From: Castellaniella sp. MT123
Lineage (GTDB): Bacteria; Pseudomonadota; Gammaproteobacteria; Burkholderiales; Burkholderiaceae_B
Reading direction: 5' to 3'
Assembly (NCBI RefSeq): GCF_039614765.1
Contig: NZ_CP154879.1
Location: forward strand, 744,001 to 808,000
Length of the DNA stretch: 64,000 nt
Both the position numbers and the translations under genes were made by a program. Shown here in pieces: positions 53,175 to 61,797 of the stretch; the first letter of the stretch is position 1, and each line of letters begins with the position of its first letter. Under the pieces are notes generated by a model that had not been told where the DNA came from, ran no database searches, and saw nothing but the letters and a program-made list of their open reading frames with translations.

Positions 53175-53935
53175 GTGAATCTTTGTTGAAGGTCAGCGGA
53201 CTGACCATGCGGTTCGGCGGCCTGCTGGCGGTCGATCAGGTCGAATTCGAGGTCCGCAAAAACGAGGTCTTTGCCATCATCGGGCCTAACGGCGCGGGCA
53301 AAACAACCGTCTTCAATTGCGTTGGCGGGTTCTACAAACCTTCCACCGGTGCGATCGTCATGGACGGCAAGTCGATCAATGGCCTGCCCAGCCACAAGGT
53401 CGCGCGACACGGCCTGGTGCGCACCTTCCAGAACGTGAGGCTGTTCAAGAACCTGACGGTGCTGGAAAACCTGATGGTGGCCCAGCACACCCTGATGGAA
53501 ACCGGCTTGCTGCAGGGGCTGCTGAAACTGCCGTCATTCCGGCACTCGGAAATCGCCGCCAAAAAACGCGCGGTGCAGTGGCTGGACTTCATGGGCATCC
53601 GCCAGTACGCCAACCGCGAAGCCGGCAATCTGGCCTACGGCCACCAGCGCCGGCTGGAGATCGCCCGCTGCATGATCACCCAGCCGCGCCTGCTGATGCT
53701 CGACGAGCCGGCGGCCGGCCTGAACCCCCAGGAAAAGCGGGATCTGTCGGCCTTGATCGACCAGTTGCGGCGCGAATATGGCGTTGCCGTGCTGCTGATC
53801 GAACACGACATGAGCCTGGTCATGGGGGTGTCGGACCGCATCCTGGTCATGGAACACGGCAAGCCCATCACCACCGGCCTGCCCGAGGAAGTTCGCGCGG
53901 ATCCTCGTGTCATCAAAGCTTATCTGGGGGAATGA
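53171..53935 (+). CDS. livG: Branched-chain amino-acid ABC ATPase LivG
   Basis: A 254-residue ATPase: Walker [52 protein letters not shown] (LivG-type signature), [16 protein letters not shown] and [24 protein letters not shown]. It matches E. coli LivG throughout. It overlaps livM and livF by 4 nt each. Confidence 0.95.
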   Translation: MSESLLKVSGLTMRFGGLLAVDQVEFEVRKNEVFAIIGPNGAGKTTVFNCVGGFYKPSTGAIVMDGKSINGLPSHKVARHGLVRTFQNVRLFKNLTVLENLMVAQHTLMETGLLQGLLKLPSFRHSEIAAKKRAVQWLDFMGIRQYANREAGNLAYGHQRRLEIARCMITQPRLLMLDEPAAGLNPQEKRDLSALIDQLRREYGVAVLLIEHDMSLVMGVSDRILVMEHGKPITTGLPEEVRADPRVIKAYLGE

Positions 53936-54639
53936 CCGTGCTCAAACTAGAAAATATCAGCACGTTCTACGGTGCCATCCAGGCGCTCAACGACGTCTCG
54001 GTCGAAGTCAATCAGGGCGAAATCGTCACCCTGATCGGCGCCAACGGCGCTGGCAAGACAACGCTCCTGATGACCGTCTGCGGCAATCCGCGGGCACGGT
54101 CCGGGCGCATCACCTTTCTGGGCGAGGACATCACCGAACAGCCCACCCATACCGTGATGCAGCAGGGGATTGCCATTTCCCCCGAAGGGCGTCGCGTGTT
54201 TCCGGATCTGACCGTCGCCGAAAATCTCAATATGGGGGCATTCTTCCTCGACAAGACCCAGACGGAAGAAAGCATGGAGCATATCTTCGATCTGTTTCCT
54301 CGCCTGAAGGAACGCGCCAATCAGCGGGCTGGGACCATGTCCGGTGGCGAACAGCAGATGCTGGCCATCGGTCGGGCGCTGATGACTCGCCCGAAGCTGT
54401 TGCTGCTCGACGAACCGACCCTGGGTCTGGCGCCGCTGATCATCGCGCAGATCTTCGACATCATTCGCAAAGTCCGCGAAGAAGGTGTGACAGTCTTCCT
54501 GGTCGAACAGAACGCCAACAAGGCGCTGCAGGTGGCCGATCGCGGTTATGTGCTGGAAACCGGCAAGGTGGTGCTGGCCGATACCGGGGCGAACCTGCTC
54601 AGCAACGACGAGGTCCGGAAGGCGTACCTGGGGGCGTAG
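53932..54639 (+). CDS. livF: Branched-chain amino-acid ABC ATPase LivF
   Basis: A 235-residue ATPase starting at the ATG at 53932, overlapping the livG stop by 4 nt. Motifs: FYGAIQALNDVSVEVNQGEIVTLIGANGAGKTTLLMTVCGNPRARSG, ISPEGRRVFPDLTVAENLNMGAFF, MSGGEQQMLAIGRALMTRP, LLLLDEPTLGLAPLII and FLVEQNANKALQVADRGYVLETG. It closes the liv operon. Confidence 0.95.
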   Translation: MTVLKLENISTFYGAIQALNDVSVEVNQGEIVTLIGANGAGKTTLLMTVCGNPRARSGRITFLGEDITEQPTHTVMQQGIAISPEGRRVFPDLTVAENLNMGAFFLDKTQTEESMEHIFDLFPRLKERANQRAGTMSGGEQQMLAIGRALMTRPKLLLLDEPTLGLAPLIIAQIFDIIRKVREEGVTVFLVEQNANKALQVADRGYVLETGKVVLADTGANLLSNDEVRKAYLGA

Positions 54640-54670
54640 TGGGGGGGCGCCCCGCAGGGGCTGTTTCGCT

Positions 54671-55282
54671 TCAGGCCAATCCCTGTGCTTTCAGGGCTGC
54701 TTGGACGCCGGGGTCGGCCTGCATGCGCTTCTGGAAGCGACGCAGGTCTCCCATGCCGGGCAGGGCGATCTGTTTGGCGTCGGCCCACATCAACAACACG
54801 AACAGATAGGGGTCGGCAAGCGAACGCTGGCCGGTGAGCCAATCGCGTCCCTTGAGCTGATGATTGGCGATGGCGAAGAAGCTCTTGATCTTTTCGGCGG
54901 CCTTGGCGGCCAGCACTTTGCCTGCGGCCTCGTCGCCGCCGCTGAAGTAGGGGGCGGCAAACAGCAGGCCAAAAGTGCGGTGGATGTCCGAATTGCACAT
55001 GCTGAGCCAGCGGCGGGTTTCGGCGCGGGCGCGCGGCGTGTCGCCGACCAGCTTGGCTTCGGGGTGCAGTTCCCCCAGGTAATCGAGGATGGCGGCACTT
55101 TGGGTCAGTACGAAATCGCCGTCGACCAGTGTTGGTACCGCGCCGGTCGGATTGAGTGCCAGATAGGCAGGTTCCTTGGTCTGTTCGGGGGGCAGGCGTT
55201 CCGTCTCATAAGGTTTGCCAATCCATTCCAGAACGATATGGGTGGCAAGCGGGCAGGCGCCCGGGAAGTAGTACAGTTTCAT
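54671..55282 (-). CDS. Beta-class glutathione S-transferase
   Basis: A 203-residue GST: thioredoxin-like N-terminal domain beginning MKLYYFPGACPLATHIVLEWIG, with Cys10 of beta-class bacterial GSTs, PTGAVPTLVDGDFVLTQSAAILDYLGE (cis-Pro and glutathione-binding SAA), and an all-helical C-terminal domain with LTGQRSLADPYLFVLLMWAD. The substrate is unknown. It is convergent with livF. Confidence 0.9.
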   Translation of the reverse strand: MKLYYFPGACPLATHIVLEWIGKPYETERLPPEQTKEPAYLALNPTGAVPTLVDGDFVLTQSAAILDYLGELHPEAKLVGDTPRARAETRRWLSMCNSDIHRTFGLLFAAPYFSGGDEAAGKVLAAKAAEKIKSFFAIANHQLKGRDWLTGQRSLADPYLFVLLMWADAKQIALPGMGDLRRFQKRMQADPGVQAALKAQGLA

Positions 55283-55549
55283 GTGACTTCCGTCGAAAAA
55301 GAGGGTAAGTGTTTACCGTCGTGTTATACCACCTGACGATGGCGGGGCGGCGATATCCGGCGGCGTGCTCGCGGGTATCCGGGCGCACGCGACGACCAGG
55401 TTCCGGCTGCTGAAGCCGGGGGCTTGATCGCCCAGGTGTTCGCAAGCCTACGGGAATCGATGCGAGTCATCGGGCCACAGGTTCGTCGGGCTGGGCATGG
55501 GGTAGACTTACAGTAGCCGGCACAACAATATTCGGGGAGAAGCTCGTAC

Positions 55550-56524
55550 ATGGATCCGCTGCGCATCGTTTTTCTGGACCGGGATACCTTGCCGGAGTCG
55601 ATCGACCTGCCTCCCCCGCAGGTCCCCCATGAACTGGTCTGCCATGCCCGCACCGCGCCCGATCAGGTGGTCGAGCGCATACGCGAAGCCGATATTGTCG
55701 TCACCAACAAGGTAATCCTGACAGCCGACATGCTGCACCAGGCTCCGCGCTTGCAGATGATCGCGGTGGCGGCCACCGGGACCGACAACATCGATCTGGA
55801 CGCTTGCAATCAGCGCGGCATTGTCGTGTCCAATGTGCGGGATTACGCGGTTCATACCGTGCCGGAACATACCTTCGCCCTGATGCTGGCCCTGCGGCGC
55901 AGCCTGCTGGCTTACCGCCAGTCCGTGGCCGACGGCCATTGGCACGAAAGCGGCCAGTTCTGCTATTTCGACTTTCCGGTACACGACCTGGCCGGATCCA
56001 CACTGGGGATCATCGGCCGGGGCGCGTTGGGCGAAGCCGTCGCCGAGATCGCCCGCGCTTTCGACATGAAGGTGCAGTTCGCCGCGCGGCGTGACGCCGA
56101 TTCGCCGGCCGAGGACTACACGTCCTTCACGCACGTTCTGCGCACGAGCGACGTGATCACCCTGCATTGTCCGTTGAATCCGCAGACCCGGGGCATGATC
56201 GGGGCCAACGAATTCGCCCTGATGGAGCGCAAGCCGCTGCTGATCAACACGGCTCGGGGCGGGCTGGTCGACGAATACGCGCTGGACCACGCCCTGCGCA
56301 CGGGTCAGATCAGCGGCGCCGGTTTCGACGTGGCCTCACAAGAGCCGCCCGCTCCCGATCATCCTCTGATGAAATTGCTGCGCTATCCCAATTTCATTCT
56401 GACGCCACACGTGGCCTGGGCCAGTCTGGAAGCGATCCAGGCCATGGCCAATCAAGTGCGCGACAACATCGAGGCATTCTGCCGCGACGCGCCTCGCAAC
56501 GTCGTGGCGGGCTTCCATGCCTGA
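55550..56524 (+). CDS. D-2-hydroxyacid dehydrogenase (glycerate dehydrogenase type)
   Basis: A 324-residue NAD(P)-dependent oxidoreductase with Rossmann motif IIGRGALGEAVAEIARAF (GRGALG at 156-161) and the catalytic triad Arg236 (NTARGGLVDE), Glu265 (DVASQEPP) and His287 (LTPHVAW). The layout IAVAATGTDNIDLDACNQRGIVVSNV resembles HprA glycerate/hydroxypyruvate reductases. It likely reduces a 2-keto acid such as hydroxypyruvate or glyoxylate. Neighbours are central metabolic genes (epd/gap-like and fumC) on the same strand. Confidence 0.88.
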   Translation: MDPLRIVFLDRDTLPESIDLPPPQVPHELVCHARTAPDQVVERIREADIVVTNKVILTADMLHQAPRLQMIAVAATGTDNIDLDACNQRGIVVSNVRDYAVHTVPEHTFALMLALRRSLLAYRQSVADGHWHESGQFCYFDFPVHDLAGSTLGIIGRGALGEAVAEIARAFDMKVQFAARRDADSPAEDYTSFTHVLRTSDVITLHCPLNPQTRGMIGANEFALMERKPLLINTARGGLVDEYALDHALRTGQISGAGFDVASQEPPAPDHPLMKLLRYPNFILTPHVAWASLEAIQAMANQVRDNIEAFCRDAPRNVVAGFHA

Positions 56525-56587
56525 CCCGCGCGCCATGACTGTGTTTGCCGCTTATCTGGCCAGCCTGCCGCCATATCGCTGAAATTC

Positions 56588-57637
56588 ATGTCCGCTCCTC
56601 TTTGTCTTGCCATCAATGGGTACGGCCGTATCGGCCGCTGCATCGTGCGCGCCCTGATCGAGTCCCGCTACCGGGAAACCATGCATATCGTGGCCATCAA
56701 CGAACCCGCGGACCTCGAGTCCATGGCCTACCTGACCCGGTTCGACTCGACGCATGGCGTGTTCCCGGGCGAGATCCAGGCCATCGAATCCGGCCTGCGC
56801 ATCGACGGGCGGGACATCCCCGTCTTTCATGAGCGCGAGCCGGCTGCGGTGCCCTGGGGGCGGCTGGGTCTCGATGTGCTGCTGGAATGTTCCGGTGCTT
56901 ACGCGACACGCGAACGCCTGCAGGCGTTTCTGAACGCCGGGTGTCCGCGTCTGCTCGTCTCGAACCCGGGGCGCGGCGCGGCCGACGTGGACTGCACTGT
57001 CGTCCACGGCGTCAACGACGCCTGCCTGAGGGCGGACCAACATATCGTCTCGGCCGCGTCGTGCACCACGAATGCCATTGTGCCGGTGCTGGATCTGCTC
57101 GATCGGCAGCTGGGGGTGCGCAGCGCCTTTCTGACAACGCTGCATTCGGTCATGAACGACCAGCCCATGATCGATGGCTATCACCATTCCGACCTGCGCC
57201 GCACACGCTCGGCCATGCAATCCATCGTACCGGTCACCACCGGGCTCGCCCAAGGGGTGGAACGCCTGCTGCCGCAGCTGACGGGCCGGGTCCAGGCCAA
57301 AGCGGTGCGGGTGCCGATCCTGAACGTCTCGGCGATCGACCTGACCGTGAACCTGACTCAGGCAACGTCCGTGGATGCCCTCAATACGCTCTTCACGGAT
57401 GCGGCGAGTACGTGTCCCGGCCTGCTGGCCTGCACCCGGCAGCCCCATGCATCGATCGATTTCAACCACGATCCACACTCGGCCATCATCGATCTGGGGC
57501 AGACCCGTGTGAATAATGGACACTTTGCGAATCTGATGGTCTGGTTCGACAATGAATGGGGCTTTGCGAACCGCATGCTGGATATCGCGTCAGGCTGGTC
57601 CGACCTGTTCAGACAGATCGCCGCGCCCTCAGCCTGA
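56588..57637 (+). CDS. epd: Erythrose-4-phosphate/glyceraldehyde-3-phosphate dehydrogenase family protein
   Basis: A 349-residue GAPDH-fold enzyme: [17 protein letters not shown], active-site Cys159 in [12 protein letters not shown] and His186 in TTLHSVMND. The latter, with [23 protein letters not shown], is closer to E. coli Epd than to GapA. Epd oxidises erythrose-4-phosphate for pyridoxal phosphate synthesis. A role as plain GAPDH cannot be excluded, and the symbol is tentative. It is followed by fumC. Confidence 0.75.
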   Translation: MSAPLCLAINGYGRIGRCIVRALIESRYRETMHIVAINEPADLESMAYLTRFDSTHGVFPGEIQAIESGLRIDGRDIPVFHEREPAAVPWGRLGLDVLLECSGAYATRERLQAFLNAGCPRLLVSNPGRGAADVDCTVVHGVNDACLRADQHIVSAASCTTNAIVPVLDLLDRQLGVRSAFLTTLHSVMNDQPMIDGYHHSDLRRTRSAMQSIVPVTTGLAQGVERLLPQLTGRVQAKAVRVPILNVSAIDLTVNLTQATSVDALNTLFTDAASTCPGLLACTRQPHASIDFNHDPHSAIIDLGQTRVNNGHFANLMVWFDNEWGFANRMLDIASGWSDLFRQIAAPSA

Positions 57638-57695
57638 GCGTCCGGATCCGCTCGATTCTTCACTATTTCGCCGATACGACAAGGAGCATGACATC

Positions 57696-59099
57696 ATGGC
57701 TGACAGCCGCACCGAAACCGATTCCATGGGCGCCGTCCAGGTGCCCTCGGCACATTACTGGGGTGCCCAGACGCAGCGCTCGATCCAGAATTTTCCGATC
57801 GGCGTGGACCGTTTCCGCTGGCAGCCACCCATCATCCATGCCCTGGGGGTACTCAAGAAGGCGGCCGCCCAGGCCAACGCCGAACTGGGCGAGCTGCCGG
57901 CCGATATCGGCAACCTGATCGTGCGCGCCGCCGACGAGGTCATCGAAGGCAAACTGAACGGAGAGTTCCCCCTGGTGGTGTTCCAGACGGGGTCGGGTAC
58001 GCAGTCCAACATGAATGCGAACGAAGTCATCGCCAACCGGGCCATCGAGCTGGCCGGCGGTGTGATCGGTTCGAAGGCCCCTGTGCATCCGAACGATCAT
58101 GTCAATCGCGGGCAGTCGTCCAACGACACGTTCCCGACCGCCATGCACATCGCCGTGGCGACCGAACTGCAGCACCGGTTCTTCCCCGCGGTGGGCAGGC
58201 TGCGCTCCACATTGGACGCGAAAGCCCACGCCTACCGGGACATCGTCAAGACCGGTCGCACCCATCTGCAGGATGCCACTCCGATCACATTGGGGCAGGA
58301 GATCAGTGCCTGGGTAGCCCAGCTGGACTTTGCCCTGGATGCGGTCCAGGCGGCGCTACCGGGCATCTACGACCTGGCGATCGGGGGTACGGCGGTGGGA
58401 ACCGGCCTGAATGCGCATCCCCGCTTCGGCGATCTTGCGGCCGCCCGCATCGCCGACATCACAGGTCTGCCGTTTCGCAGCGCCCCCAACAAGTTCTTCG
58501 CCCTGTCGGCGCACGATGCCCTGGTGAACTTGTCGGCGGCCTTGCGCACATTGGCTGGCGCCCTGATGAAAATCGCCAATGACGTGCGCTGGCTGGCCAG
58601 CGGCCCGCGATGCGGCATCGGCGAGCTGAACATCCCCGAGAACGAACCGGGCTCATCCATCATGCCGGGCAAGGTCAACCCCACGCAATGCGAAGCCATG
58701 ACTATGGTTTGCGTTCAGGTCTTCGGCAATGACGCGGCCGTGGCGTTCGCCGGATCCCAGGGCAACTTCCAGCTGAACGTCTACAAGCCCGTGATGGTGC
58801 ACAACGTGCTCGAGAGCATCGGCCTGCTGGCCGACGCCTGCCTGTCGTTCGACGAGCATTGCGCCACCGGCATCGAGCCCAATACCCAGCGCATCGAACA
58901 GAACCTGGAAAAGAACCTGATGCTGGTGACGGCGCTCAACCGCCACATCGGCTACGACAAGGCTGCGGCCATCGCCAAGAAGGCCCACAAAGAGCACAGC
59001 ACCCTGCGCGAAGCGGCGCTGGTGCTGGGCTTTCTGACCGATGCGCAGTACGATGAATGGATCGTCCCTCTGGATATGACGCATCCCAGCAAAGGCTGA
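57696..59099 (+). CDS. fumC: Fumarate hydratase class II
   Basis: A 467-residue fumarase of the FumC type, starting at the ATG at 57696 with AAGGAG at 57681-57686. Signatures: [80 protein letters not shown] and the diagnostic [17 protein letters not shown] loop. It interconverts fumarate and malate and needs no Fe-S cluster. Confidence 0.97.
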   Translation: MADSRTETDSMGAVQVPSAHYWGAQTQRSIQNFPIGVDRFRWQPPIIHALGVLKKAAAQANAELGELPADIGNLIVRAADEVIEGKLNGEFPLVVFQTGSGTQSNMNANEVIANRAIELAGGVIGSKAPVHPNDHVNRGQSSNDTFPTAMHIAVATELQHRFFPAVGRLRSTLDAKAHAYRDIVKTGRTHLQDATPITLGQEISAWVAQLDFALDAVQAALPGIYDLAIGGTAVGTGLNAHPRFGDLAAARIADITGLPFRSAPNKFFALSAHDALVNLSAALRTLAGALMKIANDVRWLASGPRCGIGELNIPENEPGSSIMPGKVNPTQCEAMTMVCVQVFGNDAAVAFAGSQGNFQLNVYKPVMVHNVLESIGLLADACLSFDEHCATGIEPNTQRIEQNLEKNLMLVTALNRHIGYDKAAAIAKKAHKEHSTLREAALVLGFLTDAQYDEWIVPLDMTHPSKG

Positions 59100-59102
59100 A
59101 TC

Positions 59103-59489
59103 ATGTCAATTCGCGTGCGGATCAAGCGGGTCTACGAGGCACCCGATGCCTCGGACGGCCTGCGGGTTCTGGTGGACAGGCTCTGGCCACGCGGTCTGTC
59201 CAAGGCCGGTTTTCAGCACGATCTGTGGTGCAAGGATCTGGCGCCCAGCACGGATCTGCGTAACTGGTTCGGACACAAGCCCGAACGCTGGGAACAGTTC
59301 CGCCGCGACTACACGGCGGAACTGCAGGCCGATACGGCTCAGGCCATGCTCGGCGACGTGGTCGCCGCTGCGCACGCCGGAACCGTGACACTGCTGTATG
59401 GCGCGCGGGATACCGAACACAATCAGGCTGTCGTATTGGCCGATGCACTCAGGGCATATGCCAGCCACCACGCGTCGAAACCGGGGTAA
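59103..59489 (+). CDS. DUF488 family protein (YeaO-like)
   Basis: A 128-residue member of DUF488: IRVRIKRVYEAPDASDGLRVLVDRLWPRGLSKAGFQHDLWCKDLAPSTDLRNWFGHKPERWEQFRRDYTAEL and the C-terminal GTVTLLYGARDTEHNQAVVLADAL. No biochemical function is settled for the family. It starts 3 nt after the fumC stop, so co-transcription is likely. Confidence 0.88.
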   Translation: MSIRVRIKRVYEAPDASDGLRVLVDRLWPRGLSKAGFQHDLWCKDLAPSTDLRNWFGHKPERWEQFRRDYTAELQADTAQAMLGDVVAAAHAGTVTLLYGARDTEHNQAVVLADALRAYASHHASKPG

Positions 59490-59603
59490 TCGATCCCGAT
59501 AGGATCCGGAAGGTCTTAGGCCGCAGGTGCCGTGGGTGCCGGCACGGAAATGCGCACCATCGCCCGGCGCAACTGCCGGGCGCGAGCGACAGAGGGGGAA
59601 GGG

Positions 59604-59933
59604 ATGCTGCTGGTCTATTTCAGTTCGCAGTCCGTCTGGGCGCTCGGGTTGCTGGGCTTGGTCATCCTGTTGGCGGTCGTCATTGCCGTCCAGGCACACC
59701 GCAGTCGGGCGCAGGGTGGCAACGAAGAACTGCCTGGCATGACGGGCGAGGTCACAGAACCTTCCGATGCGCGCGGCCGCGCATGGGCCCTGGTGCGCGG
59801 CGAGGTCTGGCAGGTGCGTGCCGACGTGCCGCTGCACCCCGGACAAGGGGTCCGGGTACTTCGCGCCCGCGGGCTGATTTTGTTGGTCGAACCCATCCCG
59901 GAACGGGATGATTCCTTGGGAGAATCCTCATGA
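59604..59933 (+). CDS. NfeD-like short membrane protein
   Basis: A 109-residue protein with an N-terminal membrane segment ([24 protein letters not shown]) and a C-terminal OB-fold-like part: [30 protein letters not shown] and the '[15 protein letters not shown]' strand typical of NfeD. It lacks the ClpP-class protease domain of long NfeD proteins. The start at 59604 has GGGGGAAGGG upstream; a longer frame exists but is low-complexity. It overlaps the slipin gene by 4 nt, the standard nfeD-slipin pair. Confidence 0.8.
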   Translation: MLLVYFSSQSVWALGLLGLVILLAVVIAVQAHRSRAQGGNEELPGMTGEVTEPSDARGRAWALVRGEVWQVRADVPLHPGQGVRVLRARGLILLVEPIPERDDSLGESS

Positions 59934-60718
59934 TGTTCCTGGATCTGGGCTCCGGCGTGAGCCTGCTGGTACTGATTTTCCTCATCATTGTGCTCTTCAA
60001 GCTGTTTCACATCCTGCGGGAATACGAGCGCGCGGTGATCTTCACGCTGGGACGCTACACAGGAGCCAAGGGGCCGGGCCTGATCATCGTGATTCCGTTC
60101 CTGCAGCAGGTCGTGCGGGTTGACCTGCGGGTAGTGACGCTGGACATCCCGCCGCAGGACGTGATCTCGCGCGACAACGTGTCGGTTCAGGTCAATGCCG
60201 TGGTGTATTTCCGCGTCGTGGACCCGGGCAAGGCCATCATTCAGGTCGAACATTACCTGGAAGCCACCAGCCAGCTGGCGCAGACGACGCTGCGCGCCGT
60301 GCTGGGCAAGCACGAACTCGACGAGATGCTGTCCGAGCGGGAAAAGCTGAATCTGGATGTGCAGACCATCCTGGACGCGCAGACCGACGGTTGGGGCATC
60401 AAGGTCACCAACGTCGAAATCAAGCACATCGACCTGAACGAGACGATGGTGCGCGCCATGGCCCGCCAGGCCGAGGCCGAACGCGATCGGCGCGCCAAGG
60501 TGATCCATGCCGAGGGTGAGCGTCAGGCGGCCCAGGCGCTGGCCGAGGCTGCCCACACACTGGCCCAGGAGCCGTCCGCGATGCAATTACGTTATCTGGA
60601 AACCCTGACCCAGGTGGCGGGCGACAGGTCATCCACCCTGGTGTTTCCGATTCCCATCGACCTAATGGCGGGGTTCATCAAGCAGTCGAGTCCGTCTCGG
60701 CCATCAACTGACCAATGA
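59930..60718 (+). CDS. Slipin/stomatin family SPFH protein
   Basis: A 262-residue stomatin-like protein with an N-terminal membrane segment (about 10-30), then the SPFH domain: [69 protein letters not shown] and a C-terminal helical part rich in Ala/Glu ([24 protein letters not shown]). It builds membrane microdomains with its NfeD partner. Its 3' end overlaps the convergent redoxin gene by 41 nt. Confidence 0.92.
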   Translation: MMFLDLGSGVSLLVLIFLIIVLFKLFHILREYERAVIFTLGRYTGAKGPGLIIVIPFLQQVVRVDLRVVTLDIPPQDVISRDNVSVQVNAVVYFRVVDPGKAIIQVEHYLEATSQLAQTTLRAVLGKHELDEMLSEREKLNLDVQTILDAQTDGWGIKVTNVEIKHIDLNETMVRAMARQAEAERDRRAKVIHAEGERQAAQALAEAAHTLAQEPSAMQLRYLETLTQVAGDRSSTLVFPIPIDLMAGFIKQSSPSRPSTDQ

Positions 60719-61169
60719 CGGCACCCACCTGCAGATCGTCCAGCTGGCCGAAATGATGCAGCCGGATGCGGCCTTCGGAATCCAGGATGAACAAGGTGGG
60801 GGTGCCTTGCATGCGCCAGGCCTGCATGGTCAGCGGGATCGGATTGCCGCGCGGATCGGCGCGATCGATGCCGACCGGAAAATGGATGCGGTATTCGTGC
60901 ATGAAGGCCCGTAGTGCCACTTCGGTCATGGCGGCGTGGTGTTCGAACACGGTATGCAGGCCCACGACCTGGACCCGCCCGGGCGGGAAGGTCTGGTGGA
61001 TGGCTTTCGCCTGCGGGATGCCGTGCGAGACGCAGCCCGGGCACAACATCTGAAAGGCATGCACGACCACGACTGAGCCGCGCAGGTCCTGCAGGGATAG
61101 CGGGGCATCCGTGTTCAGCCAGGTTTCGACGTCCCATTCGGGGGCTTTGTCACCCGTGATCATTTTCAA
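60678..61169 (-). CDS. Redoxin/TlpA-like thiol oxidoreductase
   Basis: A 163-residue cytoplasmic protein (no signal peptide) with a thioredoxin-like fold: '[29 protein letters not shown]', with a Cys43-Pro-Gly-Cys46 motif instead of the usual CxPC/CGPC, a downstream [20 protein letters not shown] strand and cis-Pro. It probably acts in thiol-disulfide or peroxide chemistry; the partner is unknown. Its 3' end overlaps the slipin gene by 41 nt. It is divergent from the cytochrome c gene. Confidence 0.8.
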   Translation of the reverse strand: MKMITGDKAPEWDVETWLNTDAPLSLQDLRGSVVVVHAFQMLCPGCVSHGIPQAKAIHQTFPPGRVQVVGLHTVFEHHAAMTEVALRAFMHEYRIHFPVGIDRADPRGNPIPLTMQAWRMQGTPTLFILDSEGRIRLHHFGQLDDLQVGAVIGQLMAETDSTA

Positions 61170-61377
61170 CGCTCCAGATCCATTGATTTACATCATAGGC
61201 TGACCACACCGGCAAAGGAAGACCTACAATTTATGGCGTTACTTTTGTTCCCGACCCCAAGCTATGGTGTAATGAGTCGCTTGCCGTGATCGGCTTGCCG
61301 CTTGTGTCCGGCTGGCGTATGCCGTCAGCCGGCTCTGGAACCGAACCTCCTTTTTTCTGATCGTAGGAGACTTGCTC

Positions 61378-61710
61378 ATGAAACTGTCTGCACTGGCCCT
61401 GTGCATTCCCCTGCTGGCTTTGGGCCAGGCCGCCCATGCCGCGCCGGATTTTGCCCAGGTCAAAGAAATCCTGGCGAAGAACGCCTGTCTGGCTTGCCAC
61501 GCCGTCGACAAAAAAGTCGTCGGCCCCGCTTATCAAGACGTTGCGGCCAAACACAAAGGGCAGGCGAATGCCGCCGAACTCATGACTGCCAGCATCAAGG
61601 GCGGCAGTTCCGGCAAGTATGGCCCCATCCCGATGCCGCCGAATGTCGGTGTTTCCGATGCCGACATCAAAGTCGTGGTCGAATGGCTGGTTGCGGGCGC
61701 CCCGCACTGA
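61378..61710 (+). CDS. Class I cytochrome c (c551/c552 type)
   Basis: A 110-residue periplasmic haem protein. Signal peptide (LALCIPLLALGQAAHA), haem site CLACH at 37-41, and axial Met in GPIPMPPNVG (Met86), as in bacterial cytochromes c551/c552. GGAGA lies 7 nt before the ATG at 61378. It is a small electron carrier for respiratory chains, including denitrification in relatives. A terminator follows. Confidence 0.93.
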   Translation: MKLSALALCIPLLALGQAAHAAPDFAQVKEILAKNACLACHAVDKKVVGPAYQDVAAKHKGQANAAELMTASIKGGSSGKYGPIPMPPNVGVSDADIKVVVEWLVAGAPH

Positions 61711-61726
61711 TCGTCATGACCCGATG

Positions 61727-61763
61727 AACCCTGCGCGCGGCCGTCGGCTGCCGCAGGGTTTTT
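61727..61763 (+). terminator. Intrinsic terminator after cytochrome c gene
   Basis: AACCCTGCG (61727-61735) pairs with CGCAGGGTT (61752-61760), followed by TTTTT overlapping the stem end. It ends cytochrome c transcription 35 nt before the ribonucleotide reductase start. Confidence 0.8.
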
Positions 61764-61797
61764 ACATGAATCATTTGTCCGACCGTTTGGAGCCATC

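Noticed and set aside
61711-61797. Possible cobalamin riboswitch ahead of nrdJ
   Set aside because: Only 87 nt are available and they are mostly occupied by an intrinsic terminator; a B12 riboswitch needs about 200 nt.
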